Assembly: GCF_014384705.1 (NCBI RefSeq)
Contig: NZ_JACRSN010000003.1
Location: 1 to 64,000 of the forward strand
Direction: 5' to 3'
Source of the DNA: Yeguia hominis
Lineage (GTDB): Bacteria > Bacillota > Clostridia > Oscillospirales > Acutalibacteraceae
Length of the DNA stretch: 64,000 nt
Below are positions 16,683 to 23,213 of this stretch, piece by piece (position 1 is the first letter of the stretch; the number at the start of each line of letters is the position of its first letter). Position numbers and translations under genes: made by a program. The notes below the pieces were generated by a model that ran no database searches, had not been told where the DNA came from, and worked only from the letters and a program-made list of their open reading frames with translations.

Positions 16683-17240
16683 CTACGCACGTTCCATATA
16701 TTCGCCGGTTCTCGTATCGATTCGGATCATTTCTCCGTTGTCGATAAACAGCGGAACCTTCACTTCTGCGCCGGTTTCCAGCTTGGCCGGTTTTGTTGCG
16801 TTCGTCGCCGTGTCGCCCTTGAAGCCCGGATCGGTCTCCACGATCTGCAGCTCAACAAAGTTCGGCGGCTCTACGCCGAAAACGGATCCTTTATAAGAAA
16901 GCACCTTGCAGATCATGTTCTCTTTGACAAATTTGAAGTTGTCGCCGAGGATGCTCTTGTTGATCGGGATCTGCTCGTAGGTTTCTTCGTCCATGAAGTA
17001 ATAGAGACCCTCGTCGTTGTAGAGGTACTGCATGTCCTTACGCTCGACGAACGCGGGCGGATACTTGTCGTTCGGGTTGAAGGTACGCTCTGTCACCGCA
17101 CCGGTAATCACGTTCTTGATTTTTGCACGGACAAACGCCGCGCCTTTTCCGGGTTTCACGTGCTGGAATTCCACGATCGAGACGACGTTTCCGTCCAGCT
17201 CAAAAGTGACACCATTTCTAAATTCGCCTGCAGAGATCAT
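16683..17240 (-). CDS. efp: Translation elongation factor P
   Basis: A 185-residue factor that rescues ribosomes stalled at polyproline. Three beta-barrel domains: KOW-like N-terminus (MISAGEFRNGVTFELDG), middle OB domain, and C-terminal S1-like domain (KVPLFIDNGEMIRIDTRTGEYMERA). The loop HVKPGKGAAF places Lys32 at the modified position. The ATG at 17240 is 9 bases after GGAGG; a GTG at 17246 is too close to the site. A -10-like TATAAA lies 40-50 bases upstream. A fragment resembling the end of a Xaa-Pro peptidase, the usual upstream neighbour, lies just before it. Confidence 0.96.
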   Translation of the reverse strand: MISAGEFRNGVTFELDGNVVSIVEFQHVKPGKGAAFVRAKIKNVITGAVTERTFNPNDKYPPAFVERKDMQYLYNDEGLYYFMDEETYEQIPINKSILGDNFKFVKENMICKVLSYKGSVFGVEPPNFVELQIVETDPGFKGDTATNATKPAKLETGAEVKVPLFIDNGEMIRIDTRTGEYMERA

Positions 17241-17287
17241 ATACACTGTCCTCCAAAATATAATGATTCAAGATTCTTCTTCTTAGT

Positions 17288-17400
17288 TTATAATATTTTC
17301 CGAAGTTTTTCAAGCCGTTTGCAATGTTTTTCAAGGATTATCAGCTCTTTTGCCGAATGTATCCGGTTTTCACGGGGTTCTTCCGTCACAGCGCCAAGCC
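17288..17400 (-). pseudogene. Possible 3' remnant of a Xaa-Pro peptidase (M24) gene
   Basis: On the minus strand a frame ends VTEEPRENRIHSAKELIIL followed by EKHCKRLEKLRKIL. The first part resembles the conserved C-terminus of YqhT/PepP aminopeptidases (VTE....EN..HS.KELIIL), which commonly sit directly upstream of efp. Upstream of it I found none of the catalytic M24 motifs, so only the tail seems to survive. The match is short and could be chance. Confidence 0.35.
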
Positions 17401-17796
17401 CTTTCAGCGGCAAATGCGCAATTTTAAAAGAAAAACACCAATCCGGCGGACGCAACCAGCGGACTGGCCGGAACCGCCGCGATGTCATAAAAGACTTGCC
17501 CTATTGCCGGAAGTCGATTTTGCCCGTTGCCCAGGCATCCAACTACGCCTTCCTAGAGTTCTTTGCATGTACGCTGTGACCGATTTGGCAAAACCGGTCA
17601 CAGTGTGCTGACAGCCAGCAGATGGATGGTCTCGAAACTGCATGTTGCATCCGCATAAATTCCGATTCAGAGAGCAGTGCGTGCCGTCATCTGCATTTTA
17701 GGTGTCTGCGAAATGCCCCCGGCCTATGATCGGAACCGTAGGCCGAGGGGTCTGCTTTTTAAAAATTCCGGTTCCTGCCGGTTCGGGGGATTGGTG
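17401..17796. other. Intergenic region with two strong inverted repeats
   Basis: No supported gene. Two hairpins stand out: CTGTGACCG (17574-17582) with CGGTCACAG (17594-17602), and CCCCCGGCCTA (17716-17726) with TAGGCCGAGGGG (17739-17750) followed on the plus strand by TCTGCTTTTT. Together they would suit a short plus-strand RNA ending near 17762, but no clear promoter was found. Confidence 0.45.
17716..17762 (+). terminator. Hairpin with T tract (plus strand)
   Basis: An 11-pair GC-rich stem followed by TCTGCTTTTT. The only flanking genes are on the minus strand, so this would end an unannotated plus-strand transcript. Confidence 0.55.
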
Positions 17797-18285
17797 TTAC
17801 CGGAGCGCCTGATAGCGTTTGCGCAGCCGTTTTTCCCAGCGGCGTTTCCATTGGAGCAGCTTTCCGCTTTCCAGTTCGACCGGCTCCAAAAGCACTGCGC
17901 GCATGCCGGAAAGCCGCGCGCCCAACAGATCGGTGAAAATCTGGTCGCCGACAACCGCACATTCCCGACGGGGCGTTTTCAGAATTTTGGCCGCGCGCCG
18001 AAATCCGCCGGGCAGCGGTTTTGCTGCGCCTGACAAAAAGGGGAGACCGTATTTGGCCGCAAAAGGCGCGACGCGCGCGTCGGTGTTGTTGGAAAGAATC
18101 AGCAGCGCAAAGCCTGCTTCAGTCATCCGTGCCGCCCAGTCCTGCGTTCCGGGAAGCGGCTCCGGCTTTCCGTGCAGGGCAAGCGTGTTGTCGACATCGA
18201 GCAGCAGCGCACGGACGCCGAGCTTTCGCAAAGCCTCCGGTGTAAGTTCTGTAATGCGGGAATACAGCAGATCCGGTTTGAGCAT
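17797..18285 (-). CDS. yqeG: YqeG family HAD-type phosphatase
   Basis: A 162-residue HAD-superfamily hydrolase. Motif I is LLLDVDNTLA with the nucleophile Asp and acid/base Asp. Motif II is ILSNN, Lys comes from AAKPLPGGF, and motif III is CAVVGDQIFTDLLGA. The YqeG/GEP4 family includes a mitochondrial phosphatidylglycerophosphatase; the bacterial substrate is not established. The ATG at 18285 follows AAGGAGA by 8 bases. In Bacillus yqeG begins the yqeH-aroE-yhbY cluster, which is not present here; rpsU lies upstream instead. Confidence 0.9.
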   Translation of the reverse strand: MLKPDLLYSRITELTPEALRKLGVRALLLDVDNTLALHGKPEPLPGTQDWAARMTEAGFALLILSNNTDARVAPFAAKYGLPFLSGAAKPLPGGFRRAAKILKTPRRECAVVGDQIFTDLLGARLSGMRAVLLEPVELESGKLLQWKRRWEKRLRKRYQALR

Positions 18286-18348
18286 GTACCATTCTCCTTT
18301 TTTCGGGCGGCCTTTTCCGGGGCAGGATCCTTGCAGCGACAGCGTAAT

Positions 18349-18383
18349 AAAACAAAAACAAAGCGGGCAAAACACCCGCTTTG
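18349..18383 (-). terminator. Terminator of rpsU
   Basis: CAAAGCGGG pairs with CCCGCTTTG (18359-18383) on the minus strand, followed by TTTTTGTTTT. Confidence 0.9.
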
Positions 18384-18396
18384 TTGTTCGCAAAAA

Positions 18397-18576
18397 TTAT
18401 TTGTAATATTTGCGTTTCCGCGCCGCTTCGGACTTTTTCTTGCGCTTTACAGAGGGCTTTTCGTAAGCCTCTCTCTTGCGGACTTCAGCAATGACACCCG
18501 CGCGTGCGCACTGTTTTTTAAAACGTCTAAGGGCACTGTCAAGGGACTCATTGTCCTTCAGCCTGACTTCAGCCAT
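18397..18576 (-). CDS. rpsU: 30S ribosomal protein bS21
   Basis: A 59-residue basic protein beginning MAEVRLKDNESLDSALRRFK and continuing KKQCARAGVIAEVRKREAYEKPS, with a lysine/arginine-rich tail ending RKYYK. This is the full length and pattern of bS21, which sits near the mRNA 3' anti-Shine-Dalgarno region of the 30S subunit. The ATG at 18576 follows GGGAGGG by 5-6 bases. It has its own promoter with a striking dyad over the -10 box and its own terminator, so it is monocistronic. Confidence 0.97.
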   Translation of the reverse strand: MAEVRLKDNESLDSALRRFKKQCARAGVIAEVRKREAYEKPSVKRKKKSEAARKRKYYK

Positions 18577-18622
18577 TTATTTCCCTCCCATCCGCCCAAA
18601 GGCAGGGGTTTGTGTATCGTAT

Positions 18623-18663
18623 CACATGGGAATTATTATACCGAATTCCCATGTGGATGTCAA
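18623..18663 (-). promoter_or_regulatory. rpsU promoter with perfect 12-bp inverted repeat
   Basis: Minus-strand TTGACA (18658-18663), 17-base spacer, TATAAT (18635-18640). A perfect inverted repeat CACATGGGAATT ... AATTCCCATGTG (18623-18634 and 18644-18655) has a 9-base centre that contains the -10 box. This geometry suggests a repressor operator. Confidence 0.8.
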
Positions 18664-18755
18664 CCCTTCCAATAAAAAAATTCCGATTTTTGCCTGATTT
18701 TCGCTTGGTACGGCCATTTTAGAGAGGCAGGATCCTGCTTCCGGCGAAATTTTGT

Positions 18756-18819
18756 TTGACAACAACCCTAATTTCCGATATAATTAGAATCCTAATAATT
18801 AATATCCTAATAATTTAGG
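18756..18819 (+). promoter_or_regulatory. marR promoter and operator-like repeats
   Basis: TTGACA (18756-18761), 17-base spacer, TATAAT (18779-18784). Downstream lie two copies of CCTAATAATT (18791-18800, 18806-18815), the second inside a dyad CCTAA...TTAGG (18806-18819). They overlap the transcript start and the leader, as expected for MarR autoregulation. Confidence 0.75.
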
Positions 18820-18826
18820 AGGGCAC

Positions 18827-19261
18827 ATGGAACATTCTTTGCACTATTTATTGCTTTATAACCACGCGGTCTTTCAAAAACAGATTATGCAGCACCTTTC
18901 CGGCAGCGGCCTGACACTGGGACAGCCGAAGGTGCTCGATTATCTTTTGGAGCACGACGGCTGCATTCAAAAGGAACTTGCAGCGGCCTGTCAGATCGAT
19001 GCCGCGACCATCGTTGGACTTTTAAACCGAATGGAAGAGGCCGGTTTGCTCTGCCGGCGGCAGGAAAATGGAGACCGGCGCGCATTTTCGGTCTATCTGA
19101 CGCAGAAAGGCGTCCAAAAAGCAGAGGAAGTACAGGCGGGCTTCCGGAAGATTGAGGCGGCGCTTTTAGCGGACTTTTCAGAAGCGGAGAAAACCCTTTT
19201 CACAGATTTGCTCTTAAAGCTCCGGAAAGCCGCAGGAAAGGCGGCGATTTCCCATGCGTGA
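18827..19261 (+). CDS. MarR family transcriptional regulator
   Basis: A 144-residue winged-helix repressor. The DNA-binding core is GCIQKELAAACQIDAATIVGLLNRMEEAGLL followed by the wing RRQENGDRRAFSVYLT; helices for dimerisation lie at both ends. MarR proteins usually repress a neighbouring transporter and are released by small ligands. The ATG at 18827 follows TTAGGAGGG. The stop overlaps the next gene by 8 bases, so the membrane protein is its likely target and operon partner. Confidence 0.93.
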   Translation: MEHSLHYLLLYNHAVFQKQIMQHLSGSGLTLGQPKVLDYLLEHDGCIQKELAAACQIDAATIVGLLNRMEEAGLLCRRQENGDRRAFSVYLTQKGVQKAEEVQAGFRKIEAALLADFSEAEKTLFTDLLLKLRKAAGKAAISHA

Positions 19262-19922
19262 GCAAATCAAGCGGTATCTGCTGTTTTTATTGGGGCTGTA
19301 TGTCAATTCTTTGGGAATTGCGTTTATCACCCGGGCAGATCTCGGGACTTCGCCGATTTCCAGCGTACCGTATACGCTCAGCCTCGGGTTTTCTCCGACG
19401 CTCGGCATGTTTACGCTCTACATGAGTTTGGTGCTGGTTTTGCTGCAGGTTCTGCTGCTGCGCAAAACGTTTCCGCTCATTTGGGTTTTGCAGATTCCCT
19501 TTTCCTTCTTATTTTCCTGTTTTATTGATCTTTCCATGGACATGCTCTCTTTCCTGCAAACAGATGCGTATCTGCTCAAGCTGCTCTACCTGTTGATCGG
19601 CTGCGGCATTTTGGGAACCGGCGTCTATCTGGAAATGGCGGCAAACGTGGTGATGCTTCCCGGAGAGGCGTTCGTGTGCGCGGTTTCTCTGGCGTTCCAC
19701 ACCGATTTCGGCAAGACGAAAGTTGCGTTTGATTCGGCAATGGTGCTGCTGGCGGGCGTGATCAGTCTTTTGCTGTTCCATAAACTGGCCGGAATCCGTG
19801 AGGGCACGGTTTTGGCGGCGCTTTTGGTCGGGACGATTGCGCGTTTTTTAAACCGCAGAATTTCCTTCCTCGGCCGGTTCCTGCAGAAAACGCCGGTTAA
19901 GGCCGAATCGTCCGCAGAGTAA
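19254..19922 (+). CDS. YczE/DUF6198-type integral membrane protein
   Basis: A 222-residue protein with five to six predicted membrane helices. The N-terminal pattern LLFLLGLYVNSLGIAFITRADLGTSPISS is typical of the YczE/YyaS/YitT-like group. Function is unknown; family members are often controlled by adjacent MarR or TetR regulators and suspected to be transporters. It overlaps the marR gene by 8 bases. A second member of the same family lies at 20626-21252. Confidence 0.85.
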   Translation: MREQIKRYLLFLLGLYVNSLGIAFITRADLGTSPISSVPYTLSLGFSPTLGMFTLYMSLVLVLLQVLLLRKTFPLIWVLQIPFSFLFSCFIDLSMDMLSFLQTDAYLLKLLYLLIGCGILGTGVYLEMAANVVMLPGEAFVCAVSLAFHTDFGKTKVAFDSAMVLLAGVISLLLFHKLAGIREGTVLAALLVGTIARFLNRRISFLGRFLQKTPVKAESSAE

Positions 19923-19938
19923 CATTGCGTATGCAAAA

Positions 19939-19974
19939 AGAAAGCCTGCGCATCTGCGCAGGCCTTTTGCGTTC
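19939..19974 (+). terminator. Terminator of the marR operon
   Basis: AAAGCCTGCGC pairs with GCGCAGGCCTT around ATCT, followed by TTGCGTT. Confidence 0.75.
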
Positions 19975-20095
19975 GCACTTAGACAAGTGTGCGATGGGTT
20001 TTCCCTTGCGGTGTTTCGGAATGCCTTTCGCATGTTCGGTTTTCACAATTCCGGAGAATTCAAAACGCAAAAAGGAAGAAGGACTTCATGGAAAA

Positions 20096-20134
20096 TAAAA
20101 AATCGACAAGCTTCTATCGAAACTTGCCGATTTT
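20096..20134 (-). terminator. Terminator of tRNA-Gly
   Basis: On the minus strand AAAATCGGCAAG pairs with CTTGTCGATTTT, followed by TTATTTTCC. Confidence 0.85.
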
Positions 20135-20209
20135 GGAGCGGACGACGAGGCTCGAACTCGCTACCTCCACCTTGGCAAGGTGGCGCTCTACCAGATGAGC
20201 TACGTCCGC
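20134..20209 (-). tRNA. tRNA-Gly (anticodon GCC)
   Basis: 76 bases with encoded CCA. Acceptor GCGGACG/CGTCCGC, anticodon stem CCACC/GGTGG around TTGCCAA, T arm CGAGTTCGAGCCTCG. Confidence 0.96.
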
Positions 20210-20232
20210 AAAGGAACCCTCGAGCCTTTCGT

Positions 20233-20261
20233 ATTATACAATACCCAATCCGGCTTGTCAA
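20233..20261 (-). promoter_or_regulatory. tRNA-Gly promoter
   Basis: Minus-strand TTGACA (20256-20261), 17-base spacer, TATAAT (20233-20238), a consensus strong promoter 24 bases before the tRNA. Confidence 0.88.
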
Positions 20262-20463
20262 CAAAAAATTTGACTTTTTTGTCGGAAAAGGCAACATATA
20301 GTCCGGACGGGCGGATACAGGGCAAAAAATCAGGGAGCGTTCGTCGGCGGGATCAACGCTGGCAATTTCTTCCAAAACGGAAAGGCGCGGCAGAACGTTT
20401 TTGGGATTTGTAAATTCATACAAAAAAGCATAAAAAACAAAGAAAACCTGCGCTTTTTACATC

Positions 20464-20492
20464 TTGTATTTTGAAAAACCGGATGGTATAAT
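20464..20492 (+). promoter_or_regulatory. Promoter of the second YczE-like gene
   Basis: TTGTAT (20464-20469), 17-base spacer, TATAAT (20487-20492). It gives a leader of about 125 bases. Confidence 0.65.
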
Positions 20493-20625
20493 AAGTCGGT
20501 TTTTACAGGAATTCAGATCGTCGGCAGGCGCGGTTGTCCTTGCCCATCACTGGTAGGTTTTGCACATGATGCCGGACGCGAAAGGCACGTTTGGCGGTTT
20601 TTCTTTGAGAAAGGCTGGAAGCAAA

Positions 20626-21252
20626 ATGAAAAATCTCTCCTGGAAAAGAGTTCTGATGACCATTTTCGGCGTCACACTCTGCGGAATCAGCGTCGGCATC
20701 TTTAAAAAAGCGGCACTCGGCACGGACCCGTTCACCTGTATTGTAACCGGATTTTCCAATGTTTCCGGTCTGACGTTTGGAACGATTTACACAATTTTTT
20801 CGATTGTTCTGCTGATCGGTGTCTTTTTCCTGAACCGGCATTATATCGGCCTTGCAACGGTCTTTAATATGCTGCTCAGCGGATTTATTGTGGACGGCTG
20901 TCTCTATGTTCTTGACCGCATGATCATTGAGCCTTCGTATCTTGTGCGGTTTGGACTGATGCTGGCCGCCATTTTGCTCAACTGTTTCTCTTCTTCGATG
21001 TACTATACGGCGGATCTCGGCGTCTCGGTCTACGATGCCTATGCGCTAATCCTCGGGGATAAAAAGGTCGCGCCGTTTCAGTATTGCCGGATCGGAACCG
21101 ACGTGCTCTGCGTTCTGGTCGGGATGCTCTGCGGGGCATGGCCGGGCATCGGCACGCTGATTACCGCCTTTTTTATGGGGCCGATCATTGTTTGGTTTAA
21201 TATTCACTTTTCCCGTCCGCTTCTGCAGGGACGGCTTTGGAAACGCGGGTAG
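20626..21252 (+). CDS. YczE/YitT-like integral membrane protein
   Basis: A 208-residue protein with about five membrane helices. GVTLCGISVGIFKKAALGTDPFTC near the N-terminus parallels the ITRADLGTSPISS motif of the gene at 19254, so the two are paralogues. Function is unknown; it could be a transporter of small molecules. The ATG at 20626 is chosen because AAAGG and GGAAG lie just before it; an upstream in-frame ATG at 20560 would add 22 non-conserved residues. It has its own promoter and terminator. Confidence 0.82.
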   Translation: MKNLSWKRVLMTIFGVTLCGISVGIFKKAALGTDPFTCIVTGFSNVSGLTFGTIYTIFSIVLLIGVFFLNRHYIGLATVFNMLLSGFIVDGCLYVLDRMIIEPSYLVRFGLMLAAILLNCFSSSMYYTADLGVSVYDAYALILGDKKVAPFQYCRIGTDVLCVLVGMLCGAWPGIGTLITAFFMGPIIVWFNIHFSRPLLQGRLWKRG

Positions 21253-21255
21253 CAG

Positions 21256-21291
21256 ATGCCGCCGGTCAAATTGGATCGGCGGCATTTTTTT
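21256..21291 (+). terminator. Terminator of the YitT-like gene
   Basis: ATGCCGCC pairs with GGCGGCAT and is followed by TTTTTTTG. Confidence 0.85.
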
Positions 21292-21315
21292 GTTGTCTTT
21301 AGACGTGGAAATAAA

Positions 21316-22052
21316 CCCTCGGTACTACCGAGGGAAGAAAAAAGAGCGGAGCGACAAAAAAACAAGGAGAGCTTGGTGCGAGCGGAAAGACCTTGAAAAA
21401 AGAAGAACCTCTTGTAAAAAAGTAGTGGTTTGGCGACCGCATTACTAAAAAACAGGAGGTTTTTCAAATGAAAGTTAAGAAATGAGATAAAAAGCACAGC
21501 CCACAGCAAATATAGGTGTCAGTACATATAGTTTTTGCTCCAAAGCATAGGAGAAAAGAAATATATGGCAAGATGAAAAAGGATATAGGAGCAATACTTA
21601 GGAAATTATGGAATCAAAAGGGAGTATAAAAAATAGAAGCAGAAGCATGCCCCGACCATATACATATGCTGGTGAGTATCCCACCGCACATTAAGTATAG
21701 CACAATTCATGGGATATCTCAAGGGGAAGAGCAGCTTAATGATTTTCGACAGGCATGCGAATTTGAAGTACAAGTATGGGTCGAGAAATTTTTGGTGTAG
21801 AGGATAGTATGTAGATACAGTCGGTCGAAATAAAAAAGTTATAGCGGAATACATAAGGAATCAGTTAGAAGAAGATTATGCAGCAGGCCAGATTAGTATA
21901 AAAGAAATTACGGACCCGTTTACGTGTGACAAGAAAAAGTAGGCAAAAAAAGACAACCGCACGTGAGCGGTTGCCGGAGAATGTAATGCGGTGCTAAACT
22001 TTCGAAACCCCTTTTAGGGGGTGGAGCAAACCACCGGTTCAACCGGTGGTTT
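21316..22052 (+). mobile_element. Decayed IS200/IS605-type insertion sequence
   Basis: A Y1-transposase wreck lies between subterminal hairpins, as in IS200-like elements that move as single strands. The left hairpin is CCCTCGGT-ACT-ACCGAGGG (21316-21334). The right hairpin has 12-base arms, AAACCACCGGTT and AACCGGTGGTTT (22028-22052). Two further small hairpins lie near 21956-21975 and 22000-22020. Exact ends are unknown because this family makes no target duplication. Confidence 0.75.
21468..21942 (+). pseudogene. IS200-family TnpA (Y1 transposase) pseudogene
   Basis: Pieces of a TnpA are readable in different frames: VFAPKHRRKEIYGKMKKDIG, EAEACPDHIHMLVSIPP (the HUH motif), AQFMGYLKGKSSLMIFDRH, and YVDTVGRNKKVIAEYIRNQ (the tyrosine helix). 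Lesions include a stop at codon 6 (extra A), a frameshift at about 21700 after the IPP motif, and an in-frame TAG at about 21811 before YVDTVGR. An AGGAGG site before the ATG at 21468 survives. The protein cannot be functional. Confidence 0.85.
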
Positions 22053-22060
22053 GGATTTGT

Positions 22061-22086
22061 GTCCGTTTCGTGAAGAATTCGTCGCC
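22061..22086. repeat. Left copy of 26-bp target-site duplication
   Basis: Begins GTCCGTTTCGTGAAGAA and ends CGTCGCC, directly abutting the left terminal repeat of the IS element. It differs from the right copy (23123-23148) at a single base. Confidence 0.9.
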
Positions 22087-23122
22087 TGTAGGTTTGTCAA
22101 ACAAAATGGACAGCGAACTCGGAGGGAGAGAGCCAGCGGAGGGGTCTCATAGGTAAGTTGTTAGAGCGGCGATTGTGAACGGCAAGCTGCTTTGCGAAAT
22201 CATCCAGAGAATAGAAAGCGTGGCAGGAGTAAAAACGCTTCTGATCCTCGCGGTGGCTGCGCTCGACCTTGCCGTTGCGGCGCGGGGTATACGGGCGAAC
22301 GCCCAGCTCAGCGGCAGCCTTTTCAAACAGCGTCGGTAAATCACGTTTGCTGTTTGAAAAACGGTTCGTAAACTCGAAGCCGTTGTCCGTCTGGACACAC
22401 CCCACCTTGATGCCGCGGCGCGCATACCACACTGTCAGTCTGCGCAGGAAATCCGCCGAGGAATAGGTAGATTGTTCCGGATAGGCGGCGAGGAAACGCA
22501 GGCGTGTGAACTCGTCAATGGCGGTGTACTGGAACAGGCGAAGGTTCGGATCTGCGATACAGCTGCGCGGCACGACTTTCACGTCGACCTGAACGCGCTC
22601 GCCGGGATAGGTCATCTGCTCATACGGCTTGGGCTTGTATGTCTTTTTGGGCTTTTCGGCGGGAAACAGGCCCATTTTGCGCATAACTCGGAACAGGCTT
22701 TCCGGACAGCGTGTATAGCCGCGCTGCCGCAGGCGGTGCCAAAGTTCGATCATGCCCAGGGTCGGGTTCCTGCGGCGCATGTCGCGGATGAGCTTCCGTT
22801 CGGCCTCCGTGTGCTGATTCGGATGACTGTGCGGCCGCCTAGACTGGCAGGCCAGGGACGCCACACTTCCGTCCCAGCGCTGCTTCCAGAAGTAGATGTA
22901 CGACCGACTCTTGTTGTACTTCCGACTGGCGCGGCTGACGCCGTATTTCTCCGCGTACTTCATTAGGGATTGCCGATATGCCATGTCTTGTGTTATACTC
23001 TTTTTCATGAGGGATATGGTCTCCTTTCGTCTAGTTGGTGTGTAACAACTTAACTTTAGCACATGAGACCCTATCTCTCATGCCTTTTTATTCAATTGTC
23101 CAATATGTATTGTAGTCCTACA
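22087..23122 (-). mobile_element. IS481/IS1202-like insertion sequence, complete
   Basis: A 1036-bp element with terminal inverted repeats starting TGTAGG on both ends (18 of the first 26 bases match, including the inner TGGACA). It contains one transposase gene and is flanked by 26-bp direct repeats that touch the element ends exactly. Long duplications of 24-29 bp are known for the IS1202 group, whose transposases resemble IS481; that assignment is inference from structure. It lies just upstream of the miaB promoter. Confidence 0.85.
22097..23008 (-). CDS. DDE transposase, IS481/IS1202-like
   Basis: A 303-residue transposase. The N-terminal helix-turn-helix (YAEKYGVSRASRKYNKSRSYIYFWKQ) precedes an rve-type catalytic core. 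The acidic residues are visible in VQVDVK, VQTDNGFEF and GKVERSHRED, so the DDE triad is intact and the gene is probably active. The ATG at 23008 follows AAAGGAGA with a longish 11-base spacing; the frame extends upstream to 23062 without a better site. The stop codon lies about 10 bases inside the left terminal repeat. Confidence 0.9.
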   Translation of the reverse strand: MKKSITQDMAYRQSLMKYAEKYGVSRASRKYNKSRSYIYFWKQRWDGSVASLACQSRRPHSHPNQHTEAERKLIRDMRRRNPTLGMIELWHRLRQRGYTRCPESLFRVMRKMGLFPAEKPKKTYKPKPYEQMTYPGERVQVDVKVVPRSCIADPNLRLFQYTAIDEFTRLRFLAAYPEQSTYSSADFLRRLTVWYARRGIKVGCVQTDNGFEFTNRFSNSKRDLPTLFEKAAAELGVRPYTPRRNGKVERSHREDQKRFYSCHAFYSLDDFAKQLAVHNRRSNNLPMRPLRWLSPSEFAVHFV

Positions 23123-23148
23123 GTCCGTTTCGTGAAGAATCCGTCGCC
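23123..23148. repeat. Right copy of 26-bp target-site duplication
   Basis: Directly follows the right terminal repeat and ends 4 bases before the miaB -35 box. One mismatch to the left copy (T to C in the AATTCG/AATCCG part). Confidence 0.9.
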
Positions 23149-23152
23149 GTGC

Positions 23153-23181
23153 TTGAAGCGTTTTGGAATGTGTGGTATAAT
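23153..23181 (+). promoter_or_regulatory. miaB promoter
   Basis: TTGAAG (23153-23158), 17-base spacer, TATAAT (23176-23181), immediately downstream of the IS target duplication, so the promoter core was left intact. Confidence 0.8.
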
Positions 23182-23213
23182 TGATCGGATATTGGAATGA
23201 CAGGAGTATCGAA

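Noticed and set aside
20043..20423. 126-codon minus-strand frame
   Set aside because: It overlaps the tRNA-Gly gene and its promoter.
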